Positions 49,533 through 62,859 of a stretch of 64,000 nucleotides of DNA are shown here, one piece after another; position 1 is the first letter of the stretch, and each line of letters opens with the position of its first letter. The stretch comes from Silurus meridionalis. Taxonomy: Eukaryota > Chordata > Actinopteri > Siluriformes > Siluridae. The stretch is from contig NC_060904.1 in NCBI RefSeq assembly GCF_014805685.1, forward strand, positions 14,495,811 to 14,559,810. Direction: 5' to 3'. The notes under the pieces are model-generated. The model was not told the origin of the DNA and did not search any database. It worked only from the letters and a program-made list of their open reading frames with translations. Position numbers and translations under genes: made by a program.

Positions 49533-52500
49533 TTAAGAAGTGGGATTTAATTTGTCTTTTTCATCCCAGGGGAAAGCGATGTCCGTTCCCTTCAGTCCTT
49601 CTGAAATGGACGCATTGAATTTCAACTCCAACTCTGGGCTGAAATAATTCTTCCAATCTCCAACTATGCCTTAAAAATAGCAAAATTAATAATTAGACAC
49701 CCCATTTCAGAAGCATTTATAAGAAATTACTGTGGCAATAAAATGTTTACCGCTACCTTTTCTGAGAAAAGAAGATTTCTCGTTGTCCATTATTGTCTGC
49801 GGCACCAGTGAGTAGTTGGACATGTTGTTTTGCTTCATGGATTTGAACTCACAGTGTTCACACACGCGTTTCAGAACATCTTTGCTCATGTGCTTACCAA
49901 GAAAGTGCAAAATGCGTTCGAGAGCTCCGTGCAGATCCTGCGAGGCAAAATGAAGAAAAGAAAAGTATTGGAGTGATAGATTTCCATACAGCTGTAGCCA
50001 AGTAGTAAGTACTAATACACTGTTATCTGAAAGCAACAATGAGATGATGTGATACACCACAAAGTAAATTTGATTGTTTTACTAAGTACAAGGAGGTATC
50101 AAAAAGATTTGAGACCAACAGCATTCCTGCCACTTTTGGAATATATTCTGGACATCTTCGTTTCAAAGCATGTCAAGCACCTTCTGCTATTCGCACTGGA
50201 TCTCTGCAATGGTGTCAAAACAGCAATCTTTGAGCTGGGTGGGTTCGGAAGTGAGATCATGTGGATCGTTCTCCGACGTTCGCCCTCTTGAAGAACTTCC
50301 ACTCAAAACACCTCAAACTACTTATCGCAGCATCCCAGTATGTCAAACGTATGCCAGATTTGCCCAGTTTTACACAGAATTTCACATTTGCTTTTTGTTT
50401 TACAGTTTTTCTCAGTTGCTTTGGAAATCGCAGACACCAGTCAACACCATTAGTCTCGAAACTTTTTTATACCACCTTGTAATTCCTCTTAAAATAGGAT
50501 TAAAGCTATTATAGGTTGTGTATATGCATTATTACTGTATAGCTGCATCTATGGGTGTGTAATATCTATGAAACAAGGTATTTCCTATTATTAGTCAGGT
50601 TATTATTATAATTTGATAAATCCTGCCCCATTAACTCTTAGCCAATATCCACAAACCAGTCAGATCTCCTCAATCAAGAAGAAAGTTTACAACATTAAAC
50701 TGCAGTCAGAGGAATATGATATCTGCATACATAATCTCACAATCACAACTCACAACTGTCTAGTCCTTCTGTGACACGGCCAAAACACACAGTCTCGGGA
50801 TGCCAGATATTCTCTTCCATAAAATGCTCCAGAGGAATTCCACAACAATATAAGCTACATAAGCTTTTGATCTTGTAATATAATCAACACTTTTTTTTTA
50901 GCACTACCAATCTGGAAAGTGGTACAAATTCAGTGTTCAAGTATGCTAACATACATGGAATTTAAAACTACAGGTGTTTCAAGTTCTGCAATCGAGAAAA
51001 ATATGTGAAGAATTTACCTGTAGATCCAGTGATAGTTTTTATGATACAGTACATTCTCTGATGAAAAAAAAATAATACCTGGATCATTTCCTCATACGTG
51101 ATGTAGAGAATTCTGTCTCCTAAATCTGTGTTATTCCAGCACTTCACATGATCTGTCCACTTTCCGAAGATCACTTAGCAGACAAGATCACATCATATTA
51201 CTGTTACTATTACAGATAAGATTAATATATGAGAATGTTCGGTTTGTTTCTCTCACCTTCCCCTGCTAGGAATTTGTCAACAAATTCTTCAAATGTTCCT
51301 GGGTCACGCAGAAAACTGGCCATTCTATGAAAATGGAATGAAGAAACCACGATATCTTTTGGGTTTCGTGAAATATAAATGACCTGGAGGGTGAAAGTAA
51401 AGATACAGCAACCAACAGAATTAAAGAAAAACACAAATAACAATAACCTGGTACTTATTTTGGGTTCAGAATTAACCAATTACATTAAAATTCATGTTTA
51501 AAAATAACATTCATATAAATTATAAATCATCAAGTTTATTTATAATGAGACGTAACATTTCTTAGGAAATAAAAGCCAAAGAAAAAAAAAGTTTTTAACA
51601 AAGATTTATAAGTTGCCAGATCCGAGGCTGACTTTATGTTAAAAAGACAAATTGTTCTTAGCTTAGGAGTAATCACAGCGAAAGTGTTATCACCTCTGTT
51701 TTTGTAAAAGAAGCTGATGGGAAGATCTAAGTGACCGTGATGAAGAATGAACCTGTATTAAGTCAACAAGTGTTTTTGGGAGTTGAATTATTTAAAGCTT
51801 TACTGACAAACATTAGAAATTTTAAATCTACTCTGAAAACAAAGTGGAAGCCAGTGCTGCCAAGCCAAAACAGGGGTTATATGTTCTTGCCTACTGTACG
51901 TGTATTAGTCAAAAGACGTGCAGCAGCATTTTGAACCAACTGTAACTTGTTCAGGGATCATTGTGAAACCGATTGTACAACGCAATACAATAATCTAACC
52001 TGGAGCTAAATGCATTTGTAGTCTTTTCGAGATCTGAAAATGATAGAATAGGCTTCACTTTCACTATGTTTCACTTTCCATGATTCGTGACCCACACAGG
52101 AGCACCTTGGGGGCATGGATTTAAATATTTAACAATGTCTGGGAGATTCTGTGAAGGTTATTCTGTTCCAATTTAACTCTGTAAATACATTTTTTATTGT
52201 TTTCTGGTGCATCGAGGTTGTGCTGGACTTGCATGGGCAATTTAGCAGATTTAATTTGATTTGCCGGCATGTAAAACGCCAATCCTGTTTGCAGTTTGAC
52301 CTTTTAGGTTTATCTAAAAGGCCAGAGGTTTTATATCTTTGTGTTCTGTACATCATGGTTTTTAAATCTTATGAAGAATCTTTTTATGACTACCTGGTGT
52401 CGTCGTCCCTGTTGTTTTTGCATACTTTCTTAGACTTTGTCTTGGTTTTCATCTGTCTAATAAGGATCACTGTGGAAAGCTATTTATTAGCTAAATGCAT

Positions 52501-54950
52501 TTCCAAAACTTTAGATCTATCATCGAACACGGTGAAGGGCAATGATGGCTTAAAAAAGGATCCCACAATGACAGGAACGTCCATCAGAACGTACGTACAG
52601 AACGTACATCTAAATCAGTTGAAAGGATAAGAAATTATCAGCAAGTCTGGCAAGAAATACAGACGATTTAAAGGAGTTGCAGGAAAATTTTGTAAGTACT
52701 TGTCTCTTCTTGAATGTGAAAACTGCTGTGGGTTAGAGTGGCTAGACAGGATTTCTTTCCCAACACATCACCCTAAACCATGTCTGCAAAATTGGTCTGA
52801 TGAAGCCAAAGTTTGATTAAAATTCTAAAAGGTTGGTACAAAAACAAAAAGAAAGCATATTATTGAAAGATAATGGTGAAGCATGGTGGAGGCAACATTA
52901 TGCTATCGGGATATATTGGATATACTACTGGACATAGGACTGGGGTTCTGTTAAGATAAAGGGAAATCATGGAAAGCTTCAAATACTAATATATTTTGGT
53001 AAAAAAAGAAAAAAAAAAAGCAAAGGCCATTGTAAATCAGCTTAAGATGCAGAAACATACAAATTCCGAAACAATTCAAAGTCAGTAAGGACCAGCTACA
53101 ATAGAAGTATGTAATTGTGTTGGAATATTCCAATCAGAGTGCATATCTAAATCCTATTTATAATCCTGTGGAACGAGTTAAAGTCATCAGATCCACTCAC
53201 AAATCAAGAAGATTTGTCCAAGAAGGAGTGAAATAAAATGCTTCTCAAATCAAGATGTGCTAAGGTGATGATGACTGATTGTTACTGTATGACATCCTAA
53301 AGTAATATTTTTTCTTTACAAATAAACCCCAGGTCCGGCTGAGCATTCCCTTATTCACTGTTTTACCTTAGCCGCAGAGGAAAAGAAAGTAGAAGGCATC
53401 AGGTTATAAGGCATATGGGTAACAAAGGCACGTGGAGCAGTCAGCTTGTCCATAACTTTAGCAGCATGTGTCTCCTCAAGCCATGGTACTCTGTCCCAGT
53501 TTGGAATGGTCAGTACTGAAGTTAAATCCCCTCCATTCAGGAGCAAGGGAAGAATTTCTTGCATCCAAGTTGTACCTATAAAAAAAAAAAAAAAGATTGT
53601 TTACCTTGAAAACCAGCATATCTTTATGATTTGTAGATAAGAAAAGCAAAACAAACTGACTATTCAATTCTTAATACACTTCAAAAAAGGTCATCGAATT
53701 TCAGAAAACAAAAACACATCTTAATTATTATATTTGTAACCCAGTGTTACTGTGATAATGGAGGAATTCCATCCACCCATTTATCTTGAAGTCTTTCCTA
53801 GACTTACAATGGCACAAGGCAAAGGACACCACAGGCACGGTGCCAATTCCATTGCAAAAACACACACAGTCATTCATACACTGTGGGAGAATTTGGAAAT
53901 GGTAATCGTTTTTTTTTTCCTATAATGCATGTCTTGCAGAGTATCGGAAGGAAACCTGAAGCACAGCAAGAGCATGCAATCTCCACACACACACAGGCAA
54001 GATTTGAATCCTCAATCCCAGAGATGTGAGGCAAACACGCTAACCACTAAACCACTAAATAGGAAACTAATTATGTAACTGTATTGTGTTGTGTAGATTA
54101 TTACACATTTATATAATTGTGCATTGTGTGCGTGTTTCTTTTTATGGGCAAATTACTTTTATCTACTACTATCTATTGTATGTTGTGAATGAGTGGTTAA
54201 GGTGGGAAAAAAAAACCTGTCTGTTTCCATGTCCAAGCATGTTCATGCAGCAAGTGTGTAAATGCAATTATTGTAGGATGAAGTTATCAATTCTCCCTCA
54301 GGTGGCTTTTTTCCTCGTGTGAAGGTTCCAACTTTCAGGGACTTTAAAACGGTCACATTTTTTAAATAAACCTTGCCAGATAAGATCATAGAGCTTACTT
54401 TTTACCTCTTACAATGTAGTGCTGTTTTTAGTAATTAAACTATTAAGTTATTGGCGCAAATGTACACGGTATAACATCACTATCAAGGATGGTTATTTTT
54501 ATTCTGCTGAGAACAAATTGAGTCAAACCTAATTCGATAATCAATGACACGATGCAGTGGGGTGTACTTAAAATAAAAACCAATAGCAACACTACTAAAT
54601 AATGAATAACAAACTGAAATTTAAAGTATCGGCCTTGCAACTTGACAATGGCAAAAATGACAAAAAAATGACACAATTAATGAATATACTGTATAATCTG
54701 ATAAATAAAAAAACATATTAAAAAAAATAAATGTGTTGTCTTATTATAGTGGATTTCCACAGAAACAGTGTCTCAGATGAGGCATAGCGGCAATTAATAT
54801 TAATATTTTATCAAAATAAAAAACTCTTCAATTTGTGCATCATTTAAGAAAGCTATTTTATAAAGAACCGTGAATCTGAAATTGATTTATTTACATTTAC
54901 GGCATTTGGCAGACACCCTTTTCTAGATAGACTTACTCTACATAGGGGTT

Positions 54951-55026
<76 letters not shown>

Positions 55027-55684
55027 CTCAGTTATTCAGATATCAAGTGAAAGTTCATTCCACCACTTTCATGCCAGAATCGAGACTAGCTGCATGTCTT
55101 CCTTGTAACCGGAGAGATGATGGGATTTATTTAATGATGACTAGTTATTTTGAAAACCACTTTTCCCTTGACACTATTGAAAAGAACATTGTAAGGCAAA
55201 ATAATTTAACCAGAATCTACCAGATTTTGGGGGAAAAAGGTAAAAGGAAAAATTTCTAGTGGTTCTACTTATAGATTTTCAGATATATGTTAAAGCATCA
55301 ATCAGTATTTATGAAAAAACTCTATTTAAATTATATACTCTAATTTCAGTTCACTTTTGCAGGATTTATTTATTCTCCATTCATTTCACCGTGTTTACTT
55401 ATTTATTTGATTTTGTTTGTTCATTGAGAAAAAAAAGTCATAATCTATAACATTCACTATATAAAGAAATATATTCAAGAGAATAAGTCACATTACATAT
55501 TCTGCATTTTAAAAAGGGAGGAAACAGAAGGAAAAGATCACCTACCAGACTTGGGATATGTAACTGCAATCACGTCGTTGTCCTGGAATTTAAACGACTC
55601 GAAATATTTGAGGCTGTCCTCAGTGTGTGCAATCTTTGGGAGAAAAAGTCCATGATAAAGCGCATATGGGTCGTCACTGGCCAT
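49533..55684 (-). CDS. sult2: Cytosolic sulfotransferase, SULT2 family (copy A)
   Basis: Six exons on the minus strand: 55684-55546, 53575-53367, 51383-51257, 51173-51079, 49937-49757 and 49669-49533. All have GT-AG borders with agreeing phases, giving 295 residues and a TAA stop. The full SULT signature is present: PAPS loop YPKSGTTW (43-50), catalytic His100 in FVTHMP, the 3'-phosphate Arg122 and Ser130 in RNPKDIVVSS, and RKGIVGDWKN (249-258). The family moves sulfate from PAPS to hydroxyls in the cytosol. SULT2-type members act on hydroxysteroids and related alcohols; the exact substrate cannot be read from sequence. The start was chosen because MASDDPYALYHGLFLP fits family N-termini. The last exon lies 2.9 kb downstream of copy B's first-exon region across an intergenic gap, in tandem on the same strand. 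An AATAAA follows the stop almost immediately. Confidence 0.93.
50087..50481. mobile_element. MITE-like element with 29-base inverted ends, in a SULT2 intron
   Basis: Left end tacaaggaggtatcaaaaag (plus 9 more bases) and the complement of the right end tacaaggtggtataaaaaag (plus 9) match at about 25 of 29 positions. The body is about 395 bases with no transposase motif I can recognise. It sits in intron 4 of SULT2 copy A. Ends of this type suggest a mariner-like non-autonomous element. Confidence 0.7.
52740..53290 (+). mobile_element. Badly decayed Tc1-like transposase relic
   Basis: In intron 2 of SULT2 copy A. The block 'ggtgaagcatggtggaggca' (VKHGGG-type), flanked by 'gtctgatgaagccaaag' (SDEAK-type) and about 300 bases later 'cctatttataatcctgtgg' (NP-type), follows Tc1 transposase order. 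No terminal repeats are seen. Confidence 0.45.
53775..54060 (+). repeat. Interspersed repeat with a tRNA-like 3' block
   Basis: Starts 'ccatccacccatttatcttg' and ends 'gatttgaatcctcaatccca' with 'tgtgaggcaaacacgctaac' and 'cactaaaccac'. This layout is common in fish genomes. It lies in intron 1 of SULT2 copy A. Confidence 0.5.
54956..55024. repeat. (AT)n microsatellite
   Basis: More than 30 uninterrupted AT units in intron 1 of SULT2 copy A. Confidence 0.9.
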
Positions 55685-56264
55685 TCTGCACAGGAGGATT
55701 AATCGATATGTGTATGTAAATGTGTGTATGTGAATGTGTGTGGTTGGGGATTAATCACTGGCGTTGTTCATAGTTTGAATTTGTCTGAAGTCCAGCCTTC
55801 CAGAGGCGGTTCTGTGTCATGTGACTGACTGAATCACTGCTGTGTTAGTGTTAGTTAGATACCTGACCTGTGTTGTTTTACAGATGGAATGAGATATGTC
55901 TATTACGTTACCTGTGCTGAGATCTTAAGGGATTACTGAAATACCTTTCTATTCGTCTAATCCGTTTGAATGCTTGAGTTTTGTGCTTTGAGACGAGAGA
56001 AAACTATGCCCTGAACTGGTTTTCTCTCTAAAACGCACAACCCCCTCTCCACACAATGAGTTAAATTCTTTCTTTCTGGTAACATGATATCTGTGGGACA
56101 GCAAACCAGCAAACACCAGCAAAGCTGTTAAATTCATTTACCTTTGCTACATTGTTATATTTGATTCACTTCTAATAGCCGATAACACAAATAATGTCAT
56201 TAAATAGTACAAAATCATGTATTTCATGGCATTTTAATATAATATAACTTCAAATTTACAGAAG
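55685..56264. promoter_or_regulatory. Upstream region of SULT2 copy A
   Basis: Sequence 5' of the copy A start codon. I see no clear TATA box at a fitting distance. A 5' untranslated exon may lie here, but I cannot place it. Confidence 0.25.
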
Positions 56265-56730
56265 AAAAGAGTGCAGGCAGGGTGGAGAAGAGTGATAGCA
56301 GAAGTGATTTGTGATAGAAGAGTATCTGTGAGAGTGAAAAGGAAAGTTTATAGGACTGTGGTGAGACCTGAGATGTTGTATGGTTTAGAGACAATGGCAT
56401 TGAGTAAAAGACAGGAGGTGGAGCTGGAGGTAGCAGAGCTGAAGATGTTGAGGTTTTCATTGGGAGTGATGAGGATGGACAGTATTAGAAATGAGTTTAT
56501 TATAGTGACTGAGCATGTAGGACGTTTTGGTGACAAACGTGAGGCGAGATTAAGATGGACATGTGCAGAGGATGGACATGGAGTATATTGGTAGGAGAAT
56601 GCAGAGGATGGAGCCACCAGGAATGAGGAAAAGAGGAAGACTAAAGAGGAGGTTTATGGATGTGGTGAGGGAAGACATGCAGCTAGTTGGGGTGAAAGAG
56701 TTGGATGAAGAGGACCAAGTTCTCTAAATT
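56265..56730 (+). mobile_element. 3' fragment of an RTE-type LINE
   Basis: An open frame at 56271-56594 reads KRKVYRTVVRPEMLYGLET, then ALSKRQEVELEVAELKMLR, then GVMRMDSIRNEFI, the C-terminal end of an RTE-like reverse transcriptase. The 3' flank 'gagccaccaggaatgagg' matches 13940-14240. It is truncated and inactive. Confidence 0.75.
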
Positions 56731-58542
56731 GCACTTCATAACATTATAGAACATAAACACTTACCAAAATGGCTGAAATGAAGAATATATTTAACAAATT
56801 AATAAATTATTCATTATTAATTATTATTAAAATAATGAGTGTGGTGGTTTTTGGCAGTTTGGGACTATTATCAAATGTAGTTGGTCAATTTTTAATTTTA
56901 CATTTAAGTTAAGTAAAGTAAAATAATTTACTTTTGGTTCGTAAAAAATGGAAGTACATGTAAAAATGCTTCACTCTTTACTGCTGTAGATTTCATTTCC
57001 TATTTTTCCATGATTACATAATGAAGATATACGAAATAATTATTATAAATCAATCCAGTGTGATTTTTGCTTTTTCATGATGCATAGATGGCCAGAGTTC
57101 ATTTCTTGCCCTCTTAATGTGCTTTAGACCATCAGTTGTCTTAATAAGGGGAAAGGATAAGTACAGAGTGAATGTCCCTATTATGGCAGGAAATAATCAG
57201 TTAAGTAAAGAGAAAAAATTCATTATATTCCCAAGTGCAGTCTCAAAAAAGTCAGAAACGCTAAACAGTCAAAACCGTGAGACAAAAGCAGGTCCGGATC
57301 AAATTATCAAGCAAAGCAGTTTTAAAGCAGTTTTGACCCCATTCACTCTCTTCAGGGAGGCAAGCACCCTGACAACAACAGACAGAAGAGTCCATTGTTT
57401 GGAAAACTGAGGACTTTTATTGTCTTCCTGGACTTGGTCTATCACCCTTTGCTGTAGATAGAGTCAGTGCTTCAAAATAAGCAAGCTTTTATACAGCTTT
57501 TTACCACCCCATTGCATTTGCATGTCACTGTACATTTCAGTGTAAATCAATCAATAAAACTGTGTAATACATTACCAACAAGTGACGTATTATTTTACTG
57601 TTTAATTAATGGAAAAGGGTCAAGTGAATGGAAACCTGCAGTTTATGGGATAATGCAATTGTATTTTTTATTTCAGATTGTTTTTAACCTGTAAACTAAA
57701 TAGTACACCTGAATATATGCATAAAAGCAGACAACTTTTAATACAAGGCAATAAAACAAAAAACTTGTTCTGTTATAATCAGTAATCAGCATTTGGCTGG
57801 TGTGATACTGTTACCAGCCCAAAAAAGGATTCTATTTTCATATAACAGCACATCTTGAAGAAGTCCTTAAACTCTTTTTAATAATGCTAAATATGAATGT
57901 AATTATGTGGAGTGTCCACAGGTCAATCCCCTGTAAATTGTAAAGGCATTTCTGAACACACTGTTTCACCATTTGAAATTGAAAAAGATTTAATTAATGA
58001 ATTCTAAGTACTTATTTATTGACTCCACCCAAGCCAAGGGCATACTACAATGGTAAGCAGGAGTGGTAGGCGCTTGAACGCAAGTGCAACAAGTTTAAAA
58101 AGTAATCAAAACCAAAATAATCAAATACAGAAAACAACAACAGAATAAACAAAAGAAATAATGGATACTACACAAAGGTTACCTGAGACATACACACACA
58201 CAAAACATAAAAACATTACCAAAGGTTTGACAAACACACAGAAACTCAAACAGGTGTAACAAGGAAGAGGTGTGAATAATTAGTAATGATGTGATGATAA
58301 CAATCATGTGATGTTCAGGGGAGGCTTGAATATGTTAGCACAAACTACGCAGCTGTAAACCTTATAGTGCTGTACAGACATATATGTAAACTTTTTCACT
58401 GCTTTTCATCTGAACATATTCCAAAATATCTCAAATTTCAATGTTAACATTTGGAAACGAGTGAGAGAAATAGTAAATCGGAAATAAGATTTTCACTCAA
58501 ATCTTTCATTCATCTGACCTCAAAATTTTAATAAATTGGATT
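56731..58542. other. Intergenic between the two SULT2 genes
   Basis: AT-rich DNA with no coding exon. A TTTATT near 58014 would be an AATAAA signal for copy B on the minus strand, about 530 bases after its stop. Confidence 0.4.
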
Positions 58543-61500
58543 TCAATTGTGTTGAACTTGTTCCCACAGAAATCTATAGTCAGTTCCCTTCAGTTCTTCG
58601 TTAATGACCTCGTTAAATTTGGCGTCCAATTCAGGGCTAAAGTGATTCTTCCAGTCTCCAGCAATTCCTTAAATAAAGCACAACAATGAGACCCCTGCAC
58701 AGCATAAACAGGCTTAAATTGTTGTTAGAACACACGTACAACAAAATACACATCGGATTCCCATTTCTACCTTTTCGTAGGAAAGAAGACTTGCTGGTGT
58801 CCAAGTAGTCTGGTGGCACCAGCGAGTAATTGGACATTTTGTTTTGCTTCATGTTCTTAAATTGGCACTGTTCGACCACACCTTTCAAAGCGTCTTCGCT
58901 CAACTGACGATCAAGAAAGCCTAAAACGCATTTGATAACTCCATACACATCCTATGAAGTGAACAAATAAAAATATTTAATTATTGTGTAGCCGATCGAC
59001 ACAAATGGTTATGCTGTTCAGCATACTGTATTACCTGAATCATCTCCTCATACGTGATGTAGAGAATTCTGTCTCCTAAGCCCGGGTTTCTCCAACTCTT
59101 CACATGATCCGTCCACTTTCCATAGATGACTATACAAATGATATATCAAGTATCAGATTACATACTAATGCCCCAGTTGTTAAAAGGAGATATGAATCTC
59201 TTACCTTTCCCTGCTAAGAAGTTGTTAGCATATTCCTCAAAATTTCCAGGGTCAGGCAGAAAACTAGCCATTTGGTTGAAATAAAAATGGGAAACTGCAA
59301 CATCCTTGGGGTTTCTAGTAATATAAATGACCTGAAAATAAACAATGATTAATTGCAAATTTATTGCAGTAATCCTGCATCAACGAATTTTATGTATTTT
59401 ACTGTCTCAAATAGTACAAGTGAAAATGATAACATGCAATGCAATGAACTTTTCCTTTCTTTAATGGGCGGTCCGAGTCGGTCTGTAACAGAAAATTATA
59501 TGGGCCAGAGTGACTACCAGTATTATTATGGAGATTTTATTTGGATTTAAAATGTATTTATTATGCCTCTCAATGCTTGATTAGCTTATTATTTTGTTTA
59601 TTTAATTTTTTAAGTGATATATGGCCTATTAAAAAAGCATCATTACCATCAGAATGACATTATTTCATAATCTTTGCTATTAAAATCAAAACATTTACTT
59701 ACTTTTGCATATGCATATGGTTGGTGAGTGAATCTAACAAATAATTAGTTAATTATTTAATTAATGTTAATACCTAGAGGTCGACCGATAATGGATTTTA
59801 CTGATACTGCTAGGTTGGATATTACTCGAATATAACTGATAAATCAATTTACCAATTTACAATTAATACCCTTTATAATCCTTTTTTTTTTATTTTTATG
59901 GATACTGGATAAAAACCAAACAAACACAACAATACTGAATCATGAAAATGTGCTAAAGGAAAAACCTTTTTATATATTTATTAGGGAATATAATGTTAAA
60001 ATAAATTATAAATAAAAATATAATATAACGCTCTCCATGCAGTGCACCGTTTCACGTGTAAAAACAAACAGCATGTTGCATCAGCGATTCTCCTCTAGAG
60101 GTCGCTCTATTAATTAAAGCAGACCGGAAGCCGCATGGATTTTTGCCTGTAGCCGACAGATCAAACACAATCACCTATCTAACCAAAATCACTTATCTGC
60201 GCCTCAACTGTTCTTTATTATGAACTGAGAGAAATTTTATTTTGAAAGTCAACCTTCATTATCAAATAAGTAAATGATATGAGTAAAACATATTTAACAT
60301 TACATTTTCTCTGGCATTGTTCAGAGTGCCGTTCCAAATGTTTGGACAGGTTGTATTCGGCCCACGGGCCATAGTTTGGGGGCCCCTGTTTTGAAGCATT
60401 CATGTGAAATAGCAAGATAATGTCCATTCCAGCTCTAAAATACAGACTTTACATTTACCTTAGCCTTAGAAGTAAAGAAGGAGGGAGGCATCAGATTAAA
60501 AGGCATATGAGAGACAAAGGCCCGAGGAGCACTGAGGGTGTGCATGACTTCAGGAATGCACACCTGCTCCAGCCATGGAACCCTGATCCAGCTCGGGATG
60601 GTCAGTACTGGAGTGGGATCTCCTCCATTCAGGAGAGAGGGCAGAATTTCCTGCATCCATGTTGTACCTAAAAATAAGGAACGTTTCTGTGATCATTGTC
60701 CAAGCATCTCAATTCAATTAAAAACCAATCTGAGCATGTAAAGGCATAATCTATTGATACTTAGACAGCAGAATAGCAGAAATAAAAAATCTTGAAAAGC
60801 AAATGAATAAAATAAAAAACTTAATTTATTTAAAGTGAGCATAATTGCTGGATCTTTTTGTTTTGCTGGACAAACCGTAACTCAACAAGAAATACAGGAT
60901 GGTGCAGGAAAGTGGGAAATTTTGGTGTGTAGCCAATAGTTTGAAACCAGTGGTGTGGAATAAGCGTTTGTTGTAAAATAATTTTATAATAATGGTGATA
61001 GTGTGAGCTCTGTGCACAGGAAATTTCAGTGTCATTACCAGTTGTGACGCCATGATTGTGTCCTGTCTGTTAATGCGATTACAATACGGGTGTTTCAAAC
61101 TACTTAACATGGTGATGGAACAAAGCTGCGAGGGCTCCTCATGATGGCAGCACAAACAGACCTCCTAACTGGTAATGATGCCGAAACTCCCTTTGCACAG
61201 ACATTTCTGATCAACTGATGATCAATTTCTTTACTCTGCTTGTGTTCTATTTGGCGGTTGTTGAGCCTGGATACATTTATTAAATAACAAAATCTTTAAT
61301 ATTTTTGTATTAATATATTAATATTATGTGTCGTCCAGTTATCGGCATGACACTAAAACAGTTAGTAGTAATTACTTTTTTTTTTTTAAGTACATGTCAA
61401 ACCACAAACTTTACTTTAACTTGAGTGAAAAAGTGGTCAGTCCGTCAACTTTTACCAAAGTCTTACAAAACAGTATCTGTACTTCTACTTGAGTGAAGGA

Positions 61501-62859
61501 TGTGTGTCCTTTTGTCACCTCTGTTTGTGTGTGTATGTGTTGTTACAGAAGAACTAACGGCTATGTTCTTGAGGTGTGCAATTGGACTGGGATCGGTAAG
61601 AATTCCTTCAGGACTCGGGGCAGAAGTGTAGCTGTGTAGTACCCTAACTGTATTGACCCGTAGTGTAGAACCCTAACTGTTGTTGTCTTTATTTACTTGC
61701 ATTAATGACCTAATTCTTTGTTTGTGGTTTCTTTGAGTGTATGAACTTTATTTTTAATAGAAGGCTGTGCCCCACGCTGGCTTATGGGTATTCAAGCAGT
61801 TCTATGGTCCTTGTTCGCAAAAGAAATGGTGTGGTCTGGTTTTGTGTCAAATGTAGTCAATGCAGTATCTAAATCTGATATTTTTCCAGCATTAACATAA
61901 ATTTGACTGAAGTGTTTCAGTAAAAAAATGCCCTTCCTTCCAGCTTGTTTGACACAGTGAGAAGGTGTTTTTCCATAAGACTGCAGTGAGCTACTACTAC
62001 AACCTGAGTGAGGCATACAATAAACAAGCTCATTCGTTTATTAGAGCTGACTGATTATTCTTATAGGATCATGGTTTATCACTGGAGCAACACACAGTGC
62101 TTTGTCCTCTATGGTTTGGTGAGGTAATATCCTCACATGGCTTTTCATACCACTGCTATGCTCTGACGTATGTCCTGTTCTCGTTTTCTCGTGAAGACAC
62201 TCATGATGCAGCTGATATATAAATTTCAGACATTTCTAAATCCCATAGAGAAGGTGAGTGATTTTTCATTTTTTCAAAGAGTGAAGATATGATAGAAAAA
62301 TGTGTTATGTTAGAATGTGTTAGAAAAAAAGCTGAGTTTTTTATGGTTCGCTATCAAGCCCCAGCTGCCACTGTTGGGCCTCAGCTTCCTGACTGTAATA
62401 TACATTGTGATAAATAAAGGCTATTCTATTCAAATGTGTTCCTAGTTGTTATCCATACAGTAGCTTTTTGTTACCACGTGGAACAAATGGGGTTGTGGCA
62501 TTCAATAGTGGAAAGTATTTTTCTTTTTTTAAGGAAAAACTGTCAAAGAAGAAATAACTATTTACACTATTACAATGCAAAATAAACCAGCTTTTTTTTC
62601 TTTTTACTATTTGTCATTGAGTCCAAACTTCCAAAATATTACTAAATCACTGTCTTGTAATTTATTGAGAATCTTTTCTGACATTTATGGTGTTTAGGTG
62701 GTTCACAGCTAATTTCAGCTTAAACTTACCAGATTTGGGGTATGTAATCAGGATCACGTCGTCGTCCTGAAATTGGATCGACTCGTAATAGTTGAGGCTG
62801 TCCTCTGTGTGAACGGTCTTGGGGAGCAAAAGTCCACGATAAACCAAATACGAGTCCAT
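58543..62859 (-). CDS. sult2: Cytosolic sulfotransferase, SULT2 family (copy B)
   Basis: Six exons on the minus strand: 62859-62730, 60667-60459, 59331-59205, 59129-59035, 58951-58771 and 58667-58543, giving 288 residues with a TGA stop. The middle four exons (209, 127, 95 and 181 bases) have exactly the same lengths and phases as in copy A; the first and last exons are 9 and 12 bases shorter. Motifs: YPKSGTTW (40-47), His97 in FVSHMP, Arg119 and Ser127 in RNPKDVAVSH, RKGIAGDWKN (246-255). Enzyme role as for copy A. The active-site framework is intact, but the N-terminus, the loop after VPWLE and the last 20 residues differ, so substrate range may too. The pair looks like a local tandem duplication, old enough for clear divergence. 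Confidence 0.93.
59774..60104. repeat. Repeat flanked by ctagaggtcg direct repeats
   Basis: The ten-base word ctagaggtcg occurs at 59774-59783 and 60095-60104. The left part continues 'accgataatggattttactg', a motif common in fish and other vertebrate repeats whose family I cannot name. It lies in intron 2 of SULT2 copy B. Confidence 0.4.
60330..60388 (+). mobile_element. hAT-type transposon end
   Basis: The string 'ggcccacgggccatagtttg' followed by ggggcccctg resembles the terminus of vertebrate hAT elements (commonly seen as caggggtccccaaact in the other orientation). Only the end is clear. Confidence 0.5.
60742..62660. other. Intron 1 of SULT2 copy B, no extra gene seen
   Basis: Nearly 2 kb with no exon. 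The fragment 'aagccccagctgccactgtt' near 62355-62375 resembles the middle of the SINE-type repeat at 42965-43180. Confidence 0.4.

Noticed and set aside
52151..52630. 159-codon open frame in SULT2 copy A intron 2
   Set aside because: Hydrophobic, low-complexity translation of AT-rich DNA without a known domain, promoter or splice context; not supported as a gene.
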